A stretch of DNA of 64,000 nt from Natronolimnobius baerhuensis (GCF_002177135.1 NZ_MWPH01000003.1:701644-765643), one strand, 5' to 3'. Shown: positions 53,025 through 62,093, counted from the first letter of the stretch. The notes: a model not told the origin generated them from the sequence alone. Program-made: numbers and translations.

Positions 53025-54275
53025 GTGCGTATCGAAATCCGGCCGCGGACGGCGGTCGCGCTGTTATTTGCTATTCTGGCTCTGACAGTCTCGGGGTCAC
53101 TGGTCGGCACGGAACTCAGTGCCGATGAGCAGACGACCGAGTTCGACATGGAGTCACTCGAGGATGGCACACAACTGTATCCGTATACGAGTGCCGGGCA
53201 GACGACGGCCCAGCGGACGCTAGCGCTGAATCTGATCGTCTACGGTGATGTGGAGGCGACTGAGTACGTCTTGCGCGAGCAGTCGGCCGGGGAGTGGGAG
53301 GAACTCGAGGATGACGAAGCCGACATTGCCCACGACGAAGAGAGCCTCGAGAATCAGTCCTCGATTGCCTGGGGGAGTGCTGATGGATCGGTTCGATACA
53401 CGTACTTCGAACCGCCGGGTGAACAGGGACGCTGGGTGGACGAATCCTATCAGCTCAAAGATGGCACCTATCTGGGCGAGCGCCATCACATCAGGGCGTA
53501 TACGGATCCGGTTGAGGGAAACTGGACTGCGATGCAGGCTCACTGGGAGCACTGGGACTGGTTCGAACTTCGCCACTCGGTCCACAGCATCGAGGATTCA
53601 CAGTCGTATGTCGAATCCGAGTTCTTCGACCAGTGGTACGTCGAGGACCTCTCTCGAGAGTGGGTTGGCAACGATCTGAGTTCTGACGGAGACGGCTGGG
53701 TGTCCGTTGTCGAACTCCGCGACGAGTTGTTGCTCGGGTTGCTGGGAATTGCACTCGTTGCCTCGCTGCGAACACAGACCCGTCGCGGACAACGGACACT
53801 CACGCGTTTGCAAAACGATTCGGGGATCCAGATGACAGTGCAGGCGCTGCTGGTCGTCACCGCAATCGTTGCACTCGTGATGGCCGTCCGTGTCGGGGCT
53901 GTCAGAGCGGAACAGCTGTTCCCGACAGCTAATCCGAAACTCATCGTCGCCGTTTTCTATCCCGTGTTAGTCTGTGGCTTGCCCGTCATTGCGTATCTGA
54001 TGGCGCGCCACCTCGAGCCCGTGCCGGCCTTTAGCGCGGCTGCGATTGGCTTCGTGGTTGCAATGTTTCTGGACTTGAGCCAACTTGGCGTCTCTTCGCT
54101 TGCGCTTCAGACGTTCATCCACCGCGGGTCGCTCGCGGTCGCGCTTGGATTTATCGCAGCGGGTGCCTCTCAGACGGCTCGCTCGCCAGTGTTCGTCCTC
54201 GGACACGTCCGGACGGGTGTCTTGCTCTGGGTGGTCGCCGTTGGGCTCCCATTACTGCAGTTCCTGAGTCTCTGA
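53025..54275 (+). CDS. Large membrane protein with external domain, unknown function
   Basis: About 416 residues from GTG 53025 (the frame also contains a TTG at 53016). One N-terminal helix or signal (RTAVALLFAILALTVSGSLVG) leads to a large Trp/Tyr/acidic-rich external domain (about 30-230), then five or six helices (about 238-255, 275-297, 310-332, 340-362, 368-388, 395-415). I recognise no family; the layout suggests an exported sensor or enzyme-like domain on a membrane base. It is composition-typical for the chromosome, so the imported islet ends before it. Confidence 0.72.
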   Translation: MRIEIRPRTAVALLFAILALTVSGSLVGTELSADEQTTEFDMESLEDGTQLYPYTSAGQTTAQRTLALNLIVYGDVEATEYVLREQSAGEWEELEDDEADIAHDEESLENQSSIAWGSADGSVRYTYFEPPGEQGRWVDESYQLKDGTYLGERHHIRAYTDPVEGNWTAMQAHWEHWDWFELRHSVHSIEDSQSYVESEFFDQWYVEDLSREWVGNDLSSDGDGWVSVVELRDELLLGLLGIALVASLRTQTRRGQRTLTRLQNDSGIQMTVQALLVVTAIVALVMAVRVGAVRAEQLFPTANPKLIVAVFYPVLVCGLPVIAYLMARHLEPVPAFSAAAIGFVVAMFLDLSQLGVSSLALQTFIHRGSLAVALGFIAAGASQTARSPVFVLGHVRTGVLLWVVAVGLPLLQFLSL

Positions 54276-54375
54276 AACTCCGCTGTGCGTCAGTCTCAAT
54301 GATTTCGACCCTAACCGAGCGATTCCCGCGACTGACCGACCGGGCCGTCTGACCGCGCAGCGATGGTCGTCTCGA

Positions 54376-54618
54376 TTAGTCGGGGCTTCGATACGGTCGC
54401 TCCCAGGTCGGCGTAATCCGCGTGTAGGCAACGACACCGATGAACAAGACGAGATAGAGCACCCAGGTCGGCTGCTCGAGCCAGTCGAAGATGAGCGTCG
54501 CGGCGAGGACCCAGCCGAGCAAGAGCGCACCATCGGCAACGATCCGTCCCCGATTGTGTTTCAGATACAACAGCAACCGCCGAGCGCGCGACTCGACAAG
54601 CGGCCGGTCGTGACTCAT
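54376..54618 (-). CDS. Small two-helix membrane protein
   Basis: An 80-residue protein with a basic N terminus (MSHDRPLVESRARRLLLYLK), two helices (about 28-45 and 51-67) separated by LEQPTW, and a polar end (TRITPTWERPYRSPD). The positive-inside pattern is consistent with a real membrane protein. No function can be assigned. Confidence 0.65.
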   Translation of the reverse strand: MSHDRPLVESRARRLLLYLKHNRGRIVADGALLLGWVLAATLIFDWLEQPTWVLYLVLFIGVVAYTRITPTWERPYRSPD

Positions 54619-54690
54619 ACCGCTGTCTCGTCCGTCGATGAGTAAAGTGTGTCGTCACGCAGCGTGTTCGGTGCGATTCGGCCCTCATAC

Positions 54691-54774
54691 GATAGTAGCC
54701 ACTGCACGTCAGTGCACACCTGCTCGCCAGACGGATCGGCGATCAGTCTGTATATTGCTTCAGTTGCTACTATA
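54691..54774. mobile_element. MITE-like inverted-repeat element, copy C (reverse orientation)
   Basis: An 84-base element with ends GATAGTAGCCACTGCACG and, read on the minus strand, TATAGTAGCAACTGAAGC; it is inverted relative to copies A and B. The middle holds CTCGCC ... GGCGATC, the counterpart of the GATCGCAC arms of copy A, now more diverged. The remaining gap sequence (54619-54690 and 54775-55006) shows no gene or other feature. Confidence 0.66.
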
Positions 54775-55006
54775 CCGGCTAGAAATCACTCCAACGCTGG
54801 TCGCGAATCCGCGGGCGTTCCGACGTGGAACGGCCGAACGTCTGCGACCGGCGTTACACGTTCGGAAGTATCAGCCAAGGGCGTTCATAAATCCGAGTTG
54901 CAGTCGTTATTTCGGAAGAATGTGGTCTGTGTGGAATCTGCAACGGGGAGTGGTGCAACTCCGTCTTAATCGACGGTGTCGATACCCATCGGTGCAGTTG
55001 TCAGGA

Positions 55007-55372
55007 TCAGCGCGACAGGTCGACCGGCGGCCCGCGTCGACGAACGGTCAGATAGGTGCCGAGTAGGCTGCAGACGGCGATGACGACTGTCCCCTGAAGG
55101 ACGCCTCCGTATAGCCCGGTCTCGAGCAGCGTTTCCCGAGCCGCCGACTCGAGGACCGCGACGATGATGCCCACGACGTACAGGGCGGCGATCCCCCACC
55201 CAAGGTCCCGGAGCGAGCCATCTACCAGCGCGTAGCCGACGACCGAGAGGCCGACGATGCCGACGAGGAAGTTGAAAACCAGCGTCGGGTCCGGAATCAC
55301 TAGCATCGCGCCGATCAGGACCAAAACCGCATACAACAGCGCGAGCAGTCCGTCCGAGAGAGTCGGTGCCAT
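55007..55372 (-). CDS. Four-helix membrane protein of unknown function
   Basis: A 121-residue protein, mostly hydrophobic, with helices at about 7-27, 31-50, 57-76 and 88-108 and a basic tail (LTVRRRGPPVDLSR). Small Gly/Val/Leu-rich proteins of this kind are common and uncharacterised in haloarchaea. No family or function is recognised. It lies downstream of the broken DUF1028 gene on the same strand, 69 bases away. Confidence 0.65.
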   Translation of the reverse strand: MAPTLSDGLLALLYAVLVLIGAMLVIPDPTLVFNFLVGIVGLSVVGYALVDGSLRDLGWGIAALYVVGIIVAVLESAARETLLETGLYGGVLQGTVVIAVCSLLGTYLTVRRRGPPVDLSR

Positions 55373-55441
55373 TAGTGAGATGTTACAGGGGCCGGAAAAA
55401 TAGCTTCTGATTATGTCGCTTTGGCGTCAGTAGCAGCGTGC

Positions 55442-56266
55442 TTACGGTTCAGTTTCGGTGGCTTCAGCCAACGAATCGTCCTCGTAGGCGTCTTCGTAGC
55501 GCGCGAGCGTCTCCCGGTAGCCGTCCATCGCAAGATTGTACGTTTCCCGCAGATCGGCGATTGGTGTCTCGGTCGCATCAACCCGCAAGTCGTTGTACGC
55601 CGGCGTCATTTCGTGACTTTCGCTCGAGGCGACGGCAACCGCAGCGCTCTGGACAGTCAGGTCTTCGCGTTTGTCACCACCTTCGTCGTGGCCGGCAGCC
55701 AGCGCGTCAATCAATCGCTTCGCGAGTGGTTCCACCTCTGTGTCGTCAGTTGCGGCGTTCGGCCCCGTTGCGGGGTCGGTCGTCTCGTGGACGGCGGTTT
55801 CAGCGTAGGTGTCTGCGGTCGCGTCGATGACGGCCTCGCCCGTGAGCAGGTTCCCAGCGACAGTGACGTGGTCATCCTCGCGGTGGCCGAACCAGTCCAT
55901 GCACTCCTCACCAGAAAAGGCGAACGTGCCGTCGGCGTCGACACCGTGAAGTTGGCGCTCTGGTGCGCCGTCGTCGGCGTTGAGCAGTGCCTCGAGGGCG
56001 TTCATCAGACTGCGTCTGATGGGCAGTCAGAACGCGAGCGTTCTGACGACATCCTGGACTGCGAGTCCGTCGTCGATATACTCGAGGCCGCGCCGGCCGA
56101 GGTCGACGTTGACCAGACTCTGGGTCGCGACGGCCCCGTTTTCGCTGACGAACGGACAGAGCGTGCCGACGCCCGGCAAGCGGGTGGTGACGGCGACACC
56201 GAAGCGCTCGTGGGACGTTCCATCCGGCGTCTCGTAGGCTTCGTGGACGCAGATGCTGAATGTCAT
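55442..56266 (-). pseudogene. DUF1028 (Ntn-hydrolase-like) gene broken by an in-frame stop
   Basis: The N part (MTFSICVHEAYETPDGTSHE, FGVAVTTRLPGVG, AVATQSLVNVDLG, GLEYIDDGLAVQDV) and the C part (ALEALLNADDGAPERQLHGV, GTFAFSGEECMDWFGH, AGNLLTGEAVIDA) together make one DUF1028 protein. Both lie in the same frame but a TGA at 56027-56029 separates them. The residues around the stop (VRTLAF-stop-LPIRRSLMN) look inserted: relatives go directly from GLxxxD to ALEALL. The inserted bases, about 56003-56050, are two adjacent palindromes. Reinitiation at ATG 56005 could still make the C part. Confidence 0.8.
56003..56047. repeat. Pair of palindromes inserted in the DUF1028 gene
   Basis: CATCAGAC-TGC-GTCTGATG at 56003-56021 and TCAGAACG-CGAG-CGTTCTGA at 56028-56047 are two perfect inverted repeats, 6 bases apart, both built on a TCAGA...TCTGA theme. 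They coincide with the extra residues and the in-frame TGA in the DUF1028 gene. This suggests a small palindromic repeat element that inserted in multiples of three bases but brought a stop codon. Confidence 0.65.
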
Positions 56267-56394
56267 CGGTATAATCGGCGCGGTCGCCAGCCAAAAAGGT
56301 CCTCGGCTAGCGGCGACTCGAGCAAACCTATTTGGAAGCCGACCAGTCGTGTCTGACGTAAGAACTATACTCGAGGGGGCGGTGGGTATCGCCA

Positions 56395-56757
56395 ATGGGA
56401 CTCATGAGCAAAATTCTCGGCGGGGACCAGTCCCGCACTGCCGAGGATTACGTCGAACTGAACCTCGACGACGTCGCTGCGGAGTCGGCAAACGCAGCCA
56501 TGCAAGTACGCATCGCAGAAGTCGGCGGCCAGGCCGATGCAATCGATATCAAAGACGCCGTCTACGACGGTGATATCGTCATCGCCGACATTACGCGCTT
56601 GCGCACCGAAGACAGCACCGTCGAACACATCATCGACGAACTCCGGCAGGTCGCTCGAGAGGTCGACGGCGACATCGTCCGCAAGGGCGACGACCAGATG
56701 ATCATCACGCCAACGGGCGTTCGCGTCAGCCGTGAGAAAATCGGCCAGTCGCTTTAA
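56395..56757 (+). CDS. sepF: Cell division protein SepF
   Basis: A 120-residue SepF, the membrane anchor for FtsZ in archaea without FtsA. MGLMSKILGG is the amphipathic membrane-targeting helix; the linker DYVELNLDDVAAE precedes the conserved core VRIAEVGGQADAIDIKDAVY, DGDIVIADITRLRTED and VDGDIVRKGDDQMIITPTGV. Length and order match Haloferax SepF closely. ATG 56395 begins the helix; ATG 56404 is possible but would shorten it. The 3' end overlaps the convergent gene's end by 4 bases. Confidence 0.93.
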   Translation: MGLMSKILGGDQSRTAEDYVELNLDDVAAESANAAMQVRIAEVGGQADAIDIKDAVYDGDIVIADITRLRTEDSTVEHIIDELRQVAREVDGDIVRKGDDQMIITPTGVRVSREKIGQSL

Positions 56758-57668
56758 TTACCCGCCGACTGCGACTGTTTCACTGTCTCTCGTCCGCTCC
56801 CCTTGAGATACCGCCGAAGCGTTGCGGCTACCTCGTCTGCGTCCTTGATCACGTCCCGGTCGCAGCGAATGTCCGGCCGCCAGCGACACTCGAGGTGCAG
56901 TTCCCTCTCGGTGAGTGTTACGTCGGTAACGCGATGCCACGGGAGACGCTTCTTGTAGGCGGGTTTCATCGTTGGCTTGAGGATGAGGCCCACGTCGGTC
57001 GCCTGAATCACGTGGTGTCCGCGGTCAAATGCCTCGGGATTGTAGAACAGCGCGGTAGACGCCCATGGAGAGTCGCCGGCGACGAACAGTGGGCTGACGC
57101 CCTGCAGGATGAACACAATGGCGACGAAAAAGAACATAATCGATGTCCCGCCAGTCGTCGTCCAGAATCCGATACCGACCGCGAGGAACGCGACTCCGAT
57201 ACCGACTGTGGCCACGTCCACGCCGACGCGTTGCCACTCCCAGCGAACTGCGGGCTCGTCGATGATCGACTCGAGGTGTGTCTCTCGAGCCATTGCCGCG
57301 AGCACCCAGCCGGATACGAGCGCGACAAACACAGTACCACCGAGTGGCACGAGGTACCACTCGTTCGCGCCAGCTCCCATCGCGAATAGTGCCCATGCGA
57401 GTCCGGCGATAGCGACGGCGGGAGCGCTCGTCAACACGAGTCGCCAGCGCTGCTCACCGAGGCGGCCCGCGAGGCCGGGTCGAGCCCACGCTCCAAGCGC
57501 ACCGAGGATGAGGCCACCCGTGAAAACCGTCGTGATAACTGAGAAAAACGCGCCGCTCGAGGCATCGCCAACGGCCATGCCGAGCGAGACGAGCCCGGAG
57601 ACGAGTGCGCCGAGGTAGATGCCGGTCGCGGCCTGAAAGCCCGCGCCGGGGTCGGGTGCGGAGGACAT
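56754..57668 (-). CDS. Membrane protein with C-terminal PH-like domain
   Basis: A 304-residue protein from ATG 57668 (MSSAPDPGAGFQ). Six or so helices occupy residues 12-200 (LGALVSGLVSLGMAVGDASS, IAGLAWALFAMGAG). The C-terminal 90 residues (GHHVIQATDVGLILKPTMKP, LPWHRVTDVTLTERELHLEC) have the strand pattern of a bacterial PH-like (bPH2) domain. Function is unknown. It is convergent with sepF. Confidence 0.7.
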   Translation of the reverse strand: MSSAPDPGAGFQAATGIYLGALVSGLVSLGMAVGDASSGAFFSVITTVFTGGLILGALGAWARPGLAGRLGEQRWRLVLTSAPAVAIAGLAWALFAMGAGANEWYLVPLGGTVFVALVSGWVLAAMARETHLESIIDEPAVRWEWQRVGVDVATVGIGVAFLAVGIGFWTTTGGTSIMFFFVAIVFILQGVSPLFVAGDSPWASTALFYNPEAFDRGHHVIQATDVGLILKPTMKPAYKKRLPWHRVTDVTLTERELHLECRWRPDIRCDRDVIKDADEVAATLRRYLKGSGRETVKQSQSAGN

Positions 57669-58030
57669 GTCTGTTGGCGGAGTAATTGGTGTCACCGCTG
57701 GCACGCACCTGTAGGTTTCGGTCGGATTCAGTATCGGGAACAGCATCCGGTGTCTCGTAGCGATCCGCCCGACAACAGGCTATTTTGTCGCAACTCGAGA
57801 CGAACCTGTCTGCCCGCTATGTGGCTGAGACAGCAGTCCTCGCGCTCGGTCCATCCTCGAGGAGTCGGTCGGGATTAGCCACGACGAACATCGCGAGGCG
57901 TCTGACGGGACGGATCGGAATCAACTCGACGGCGACGGCTGCGGTTAGTCAGGATCAGCTGATGCGAGTCATTTTCATCGGCCGGGAATTCTCGGCCCTC
58001 GTTATGGCCCGTGTGGGCGTAGTGATAGCT
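57669..58030. other. Intergenic region between the PH-like and HTH-10 genes
   Basis: 362 bases between divergent genes. The HTH-10 reading frame is open back to 57785, but its translation has no family resemblance and a Ser/Arg-rich shadow composition. I see no clear TATA box near 58000, no tRNA, no repeat and no second gene. Confidence 0.5.
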
Positions 58031-58690
58031 ATGTCTGGCTTTCGCGCAACCATCGTGGTCCACAACCCCGGGAACTGCCCCGTGGCCAGCGTCTCGGCGC
58101 AGACGGCTGACCCCACCACACCCGTCACACGCACTCGAGGCCACGCCACTGACGAGACCGAGGAGACTGTCGTCGAGGAGTTCGGTCTCCCGACTGCTGC
58201 TCCCCTCGAGGAATCGGAACGTGACGTCGAACTCACGGCTGTCCAATCGGGCGACAAAGAGTCGGTGTATCGATTCGAACGCGCTGCTGGGACGGACTGT
58301 GCCTGTGAGATCATCGAGCAGACGGGAACGCCGCTCTCGTCCGTTCGGGCACAGGATGGCTCGCTGTTGTTGTCCTTCCATACGCTCGAACTCGAGGAAA
58401 TCGAAGCGATTGTCGAGGAGTTGCGAACGCAGTTCGATGGCGTTCTCGTCGAGGACCTCTCGCAGGCCTACGACGGATCGTCGGCGGATCCCGTCGTCGT
58501 CGACCGGAACGAACTGACCGACCGTCAGCGTGAGATTATCGAGACGGCCTACGAGATGGGCTACTTCGAGTATCCGAAAGGGGCCAATGCAACCGACGTT
58601 GCGGCGGAACTCGGCGTTGCTCGTTCGACGTTCACCGAGCACCTCGCGGCAGCACAGACGAAGCTCATGCGAACACTTCTTGACAAATAA
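58031..58690 (+). CDS. Bacterio-opsin activator-type HTH-10 regulator
   Basis: A 219-residue transcription factor. The N-terminal domain (MSGFRATIVVHNPGNCPVAS, then about 50-140) is a small ligand-sensing fold found in many HTH-10 proteins. The C-terminal HTH-10 (PF04967-like) domain spans about 160-219: LTDRQREIIETAYEMGYFEY, then GANATDVAAELGVARSTFTE and HLAAAQTKLMRTLL. HTH-10 proteins include the bacterio-opsin activator Bat. Its target could be citrate synthase, which starts 168 bases downstream, but this is only positional. Confidence 0.87.
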   Translation: MSGFRATIVVHNPGNCPVASVSAQTADPTTPVTRTRGHATDETEETVVEEFGLPTAAPLEESERDVELTAVQSGDKESVYRFERAAGTDCACEIIEQTGTPLSSVRAQDGSLLLSFHTLELEEIEAIVEELRTQFDGVLVEDLSQAYDGSSADPVVVDRNELTDRQREIIETAYEMGYFEYPKGANATDVAAELGVARSTFTEHLAAAQTKLMRTLLDK

Positions 58691-58858
58691 CCACTCGAAG
58701 GCGAGTTATGAACATATTTCTGAACGATTGTCTATCCGTTTGCTTCCTCTCCGGTTCAGTGGTTCATGTGTGTCTCGGGAACCGGAGACATCGGACGTGT
58801 TCAGCCGTGAGGGCGAACAAACGACAATACTTTTCCATCGGGGAATGAAACTCCGTGT

Positions 58859-60007
58859 ATGGTTGACGACCTCAAGAAAGGGCTGGAGGGAGTGTTGGTT
58901 GCAGAGTCGGAACTCAGCTCGATTGACGGTGATGCCGGCCGGCTGATCTACCGGGGCTACCCAATCGAGGACCTCGCTCGTGGCGCAACGTACGAGGAGG
59001 TTCTCTATTTGCTCTGGAACGGACACCTTCCTCACGCGGACGAACTCGAGGCGTTTACCGAGTCACTCACCGAGGAACGGACGGTCAACGACGACGTGCT
59101 CGCGACGATGGAGCGACTCGCTGACGCCGACGAGCGGCCGATGGCTGCACTCCGGACCGCAGTCTCGATGTTTTCTGCGACCGAACCCGAAGGCGATGCC
59201 GACCCCGAAGACCTCGATGCGACGGCTCGAAAGGGGCGGCGTATCACCGCTAAGATTCCGACCGCACTCGCCGCCTTCGAGCGCTACCGCCTCGACGAAG
59301 AGCCAGTCGACCCCGACCCAGATCTGGGACTCGCTGCGAACTTCCTCTATATGTTGACCGGCGAGCAGCCCGACGATGTTGCCGCCGAAACCTTTGATCA
59401 GGCGCTGATCCTCCACGCCGATCACGGACTGAACGCCTCGACGTTTACCTCGATGGTCATCGGCTCGACCATGGCCGATATCTACAGCGCCGTTACCGGC
59501 GGCGTCGCAGCCCTCTCCGGACCACTCCACGGCGGCGCAAACCAAGACGTCATGGAAGTCCTGATCGAGATTGACGAAAGCAATAAAGATCCCCTCGAGT
59601 GGGTCGAGGAGGCCACTGACGAGGGCCGGCGCATTCCCGGCTTCGGCCATCGTGTCTACAACGTCAAAGATCCGCGCGCGAGAATCCTGCAGGAACGCAG
59701 CAAGGAACTCGCCGAAAATGGCGACGACAAGTGGTACGACATCACCACGACCATCGAAAACTACCTCTCCGAGGAGAAAGGCCTCGTTGAGAAGGGCATC
59801 GCCCCAAATGTCGACTTCTACTCCGGGTCGGTCTACTACCAACTCGGCATCCCAATCGATATGTACACGCCTATCTTCGCAATGAGCCGTGCCGGCGGCT
59901 GGATTGCCCACGTCCTCGAGTACCAGGATGACAACCGCCTCATCCGCCCGCGTGCGCGATACACCGGCCCTGAGGACGAGACGTTCGTCTCGCTCGACGA
60001 ACGATAA
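58859..60007 (+). CDS. citZ: Citrate synthase
   Basis: A 382-residue type I citrate synthase, condensing oxaloacetate and acetyl-CoA at the entry of the TCA cycle. Motifs: LIYRGYPIEDLARGATYEEV, the catalytic His in LHADHGLNASTFT, LSGPLHGGANQDVM with another active-site His, FGHRVYNVKDPRA, the Asp in NVDFYSGSVYYQLGIP, and ARYTGPE near the end. A TATA-like box (ATACTTTTCC) at 58827-58836 lies 28 bases before the ATG, suggesting a leaderless mRNA. Confidence 0.97.
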   Translation: MVDDLKKGLEGVLVAESELSSIDGDAGRLIYRGYPIEDLARGATYEEVLYLLWNGHLPHADELEAFTESLTEERTVNDDVLATMERLADADERPMAALRTAVSMFSATEPEGDADPEDLDATARKGRRITAKIPTALAAFERYRLDEEPVDPDPDLGLAANFLYMLTGEQPDDVAAETFDQALILHADHGLNASTFTSMVIGSTMADIYSAVTGGVAALSGPLHGGANQDVMEVLIEIDESNKDPLEWVEEATDEGRRIPGFGHRVYNVKDPRARILQERSKELAENGDDKWYDITTTIENYLSEEKGLVEKGIAPNVDFYSGSVYYQLGIPIDMYTPIFAMSRAGGWIAHVLEYQDDNRLIRPRARYTGPEDETFVSLDER

Positions 60008-60079
60008 CAGCCCCGTTCGGTTCGTTTTCCTGTTCGATACTCCCCAATCTCGAAGTGACGTCACAGCCAAACACCAGCC

Positions 60080-60508
60080 GTGTACGTCTTCGTCTACGGT
60101 ACGCTGACGGAGCCGAATCGCGTACAGGATGTTCTCGCCGTCGATACCAGCGACTCGAGTCAGCGTGACCCGTCGCTATTTGACGGTCCAGCCGTTCTCG
60201 AGGGCCTTCACCGTGTTGAGGGCCGATACCCGACGCTTGCGCCGGGCGGGCACGTCGAGGGGCGATTACTCTGTGTTGACGATCAGGAACTCGAGCGACT
60301 GGATCGATACGAGGGTGTCGATACCGGCCTCTACACGCGCGTTTCAGTGCCAGGTGATGGACTCGAGGGACCCGTCGCGGTATACGTTGGAGATCCAGAC
60401 CGACTTGGTGTCTCCACCGAGTGTGAGTGGCCATCTGGGGCGTCGTTCGTCGACCGGGTTCAAACCGTCTGTGACCGGGGTGAAATCTACGTCAGACGAA
60501 CTGAATGA
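60080..60508 (+). CDS. Gamma-glutamylcyclotransferase-like (GGCT/AIG2) protein
   Basis: A 142-residue BtrG-fold protein starting at GTG 60080: YVFVYGTLTEPNRV is the YGTL substrate loop, RYPTLAPGGHVEGRLLCVDD the central strand, and LDRYEGVDTGLYTR carries the likely catalytic Glu. Such enzymes cyclise gamma-glutamyl groups; haloarchaea contain gamma-glutamylcysteine, which is one possible substrate. That link is inference. Confidence 0.85.
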   Translation: MYVFVYGTLTEPNRVQDVLAVDTSDSSQRDPSLFDGPAVLEGLHRVEGRYPTLAPGGHVEGRLLCVDDQELERLDRYEGVDTGLYTRVSVPGDGLEGPVAVYVGDPDRLGVSTECEWPSGASFVDRVQTVCDRGEIYVRRTE

Positions 60509-60821
60509 CGCCCGTCTGCCGACTGTCTGACACCGCTCTCATCCCGGCGCAGTCATGCGGTTTCACTTTCGCTCCGGAGGGATGGGTTTTATGGTCCCTG
60601 CGTCCCCGTCTACAGTCGCACGTCACACGCCGTGTACTACCCTGTCGTGTTGCCACCAGGCAACACCCCTGTCCCTGTTGGGGAAGGCGATAGCCAGATC
60701 GGGCACACCGATTTTCTTCTCCCCGACAGATTCTACCGATCTCGAGTAGCAACGACTGTCAGTGCCCTCCTCGAGTGCCAAGAGACGACAGTATTACAGT
60801 CTCCGCCGAGTACTCGAGGGT
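60509..60821. other. Hairpin-rich gap before ilvA
   Basis: 313 bases without a convincing gene. A perfect 8-base hairpin, GTGTTGCC-ACCA-GGCAACAC, lies at 60647-60666; CCCC ... GGGG (60666-60683) and ATCGG-GCACA-CCGAT follow, then a pyrimidine-rich run near 60711-60722. Because the ilvA TATA-like box (GTATTACAG, 60791-60799) lies after the hairpins, they are probably outside the ilvA mRNA and may mark the end of the preceding transcript or a small RNA. Confidence 0.5.
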
Positions 60822-62033
60822 ATGCTCGAACGGTCCGCCATTCTCGAGGCCCGCGAGCGGGTTCGTGAAACGTCCAGACACACACCCCTCGAGTACTCAT
60901 ACACCTACTCCGACATGACTGGGGCCGATATCCATCTCAAACTTGAGACCTTCCAACGAACGGGTGCGTTCAAGATCCGTGGCGCAACGAACCGGATCAT
61001 GACGCTCTCGGACGAGCAACAGGACGCAGGGGTCGTCACCGCAAGTGCAGGCAATCACGCACAGGGTGTCGCGCTCGCGGCCACGCGCGCGGGCGTCGAC
61101 TCGAAAATCGTGATGCCCAAACACGCGCCCATCTCGAAGGTCAAAGCCACCCGCAACTACGGCGCGGAGGTCGTCCTCCACGGCACTGACTACGCCGAAG
61201 CCGCCGAACACGCCCATGAACTCGAGGCTAAGGAAGGACGGACCTACGTCCACGCCTTTGACGACGAGCTGGTCATGGCCGGCCAGGGAACCATCGGTCT
61301 CGAGATTCTCGAGGACTGTCCCGATGTCGAGACCGTCGTCGTCCCCATCGGCGGTGGCGGCCTCATCAGCGGCACCGCTGCTGCGATCAAGACCGCACAA
61401 CCAGACGTGCGCGTCATCGGTGTCCAGGCTGACGGTGCCTCGAGCGCCGCCCCCTCACTCGAGAAAGGCGAACGGATCGCCCTCGATGGCGTCGACACCA
61501 TCGCCGACGGCATCGCAACTCGAAGCGTCGGCGAGCACACCTTCGCACACATTCAGGAGTACGTCGACGAGGTCGTCACTGTCTCCGACCCCGAAATCGC
61601 CGTCACGATCACCCATCTTCTCGAGCGTTCGAAGACACTCGTCGAAGGCGCTGGCGCAGTCCCATTGACTGCCGTCCTCTTCGAGGCGTTCGACTACGAG
61701 CCAGACGAGACTATCGTTCCGTTGCTCTCGGGCGGTAACATCGACCTCAACACGCTCACGAACGTCATCGTCCGCGGCCTCGTCGAAACCGGCCGCTATC
61801 TCAAGATTAGAACCGTCCTCAAAGACCAGCCCGGCTCCCTCGAGGATCTCCTCGAAGTGTTCACCGCCCACCAGGCGAACATCTACGCGATTTACCACGA
61901 CCGCACCTCGAGAGACGTCGAAATGAGCGACACCGAAGTCGAGATCGAACTTGAGATGCGCGGCCCCGACCACGTCGAAGAGTTCCTTGCAGCGATGCGC
62001 GAAGCCGGCTACGAAGTCGACGTGCTCGTCTAA
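60822..62033 (+). CDS. ilvA: Threonine dehydratase (ammonia-lyase)
   Basis: A 403-residue PLP enzyme converting threonine to 2-oxobutanoate via a reactive enamine/imine. The PLP Lys is Lys51 in RTGAFKIRGATN; TASAGNHAQGVA, PIGGGGLISG and LLSGGNIDLNTL are fold-type II motifs. The C-terminal 75 residues form an ACT domain (RTVLKDQPGSLEDLLEVF), the place where isoleucine or valine regulates relatives. ATG 60822 is supported by the TATA-like box 27 bases before it. ridA, which removes its reactive product, starts 441 bases downstream. Confidence 0.95.
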   Translation: MLERSAILEARERVRETSRHTPLEYSYTYSDMTGADIHLKLETFQRTGAFKIRGATNRIMTLSDEQQDAGVVTASAGNHAQGVALAATRAGVDSKIVMPKHAPISKVKATRNYGAEVVLHGTDYAEAAEHAHELEAKEGRTYVHAFDDELVMAGQGTIGLEILEDCPDVETVVVPIGGGGLISGTAAAIKTAQPDVRVIGVQADGASSAAPSLEKGERIALDGVDTIADGIATRSVGEHTFAHIQEYVDEVVTVSDPEIAVTITHLLERSKTLVEGAGAVPLTAVLFEAFDYEPDETIVPLLSGGNIDLNTLTNVIVRGLVETGRYLKIRTVLKDQPGSLEDLLEVFTAHQANIYAIYHDRTSRDVEMSDTEVEIELEMRGPDHVEEFLAAMREAGYEVDVLV

Positions 62034-62093
62034 GTGGCTGTTGCTCTCGTCACCCTTGGTGACTCCAGAAAACCGAATCGCGTTGGCCCGCGG

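Noticed and set aside
56027..56029. TGA in the DUF1028 gene as a recoded codon (selenocysteine)
   Set aside because: No insertion-signal structure is evident, haloarchaea are not known to use it here, and the stop lies in inserted palindromic DNA.
57785..58030. 81-codon N-terminal extension of the HTH-10 regulator
   Set aside because: The extension is Ser/Arg/Thr-rich without family resemblance; MSGFRATIVVHNPG fits the usual start of this group.
60632..60868. Small GTG-start ORF just before ilvA as a leader peptide
   Set aside because: It overlaps the ilvA start in another frame and lies before the predicted ilvA promoter, so it cannot be a leader of that mRNA.
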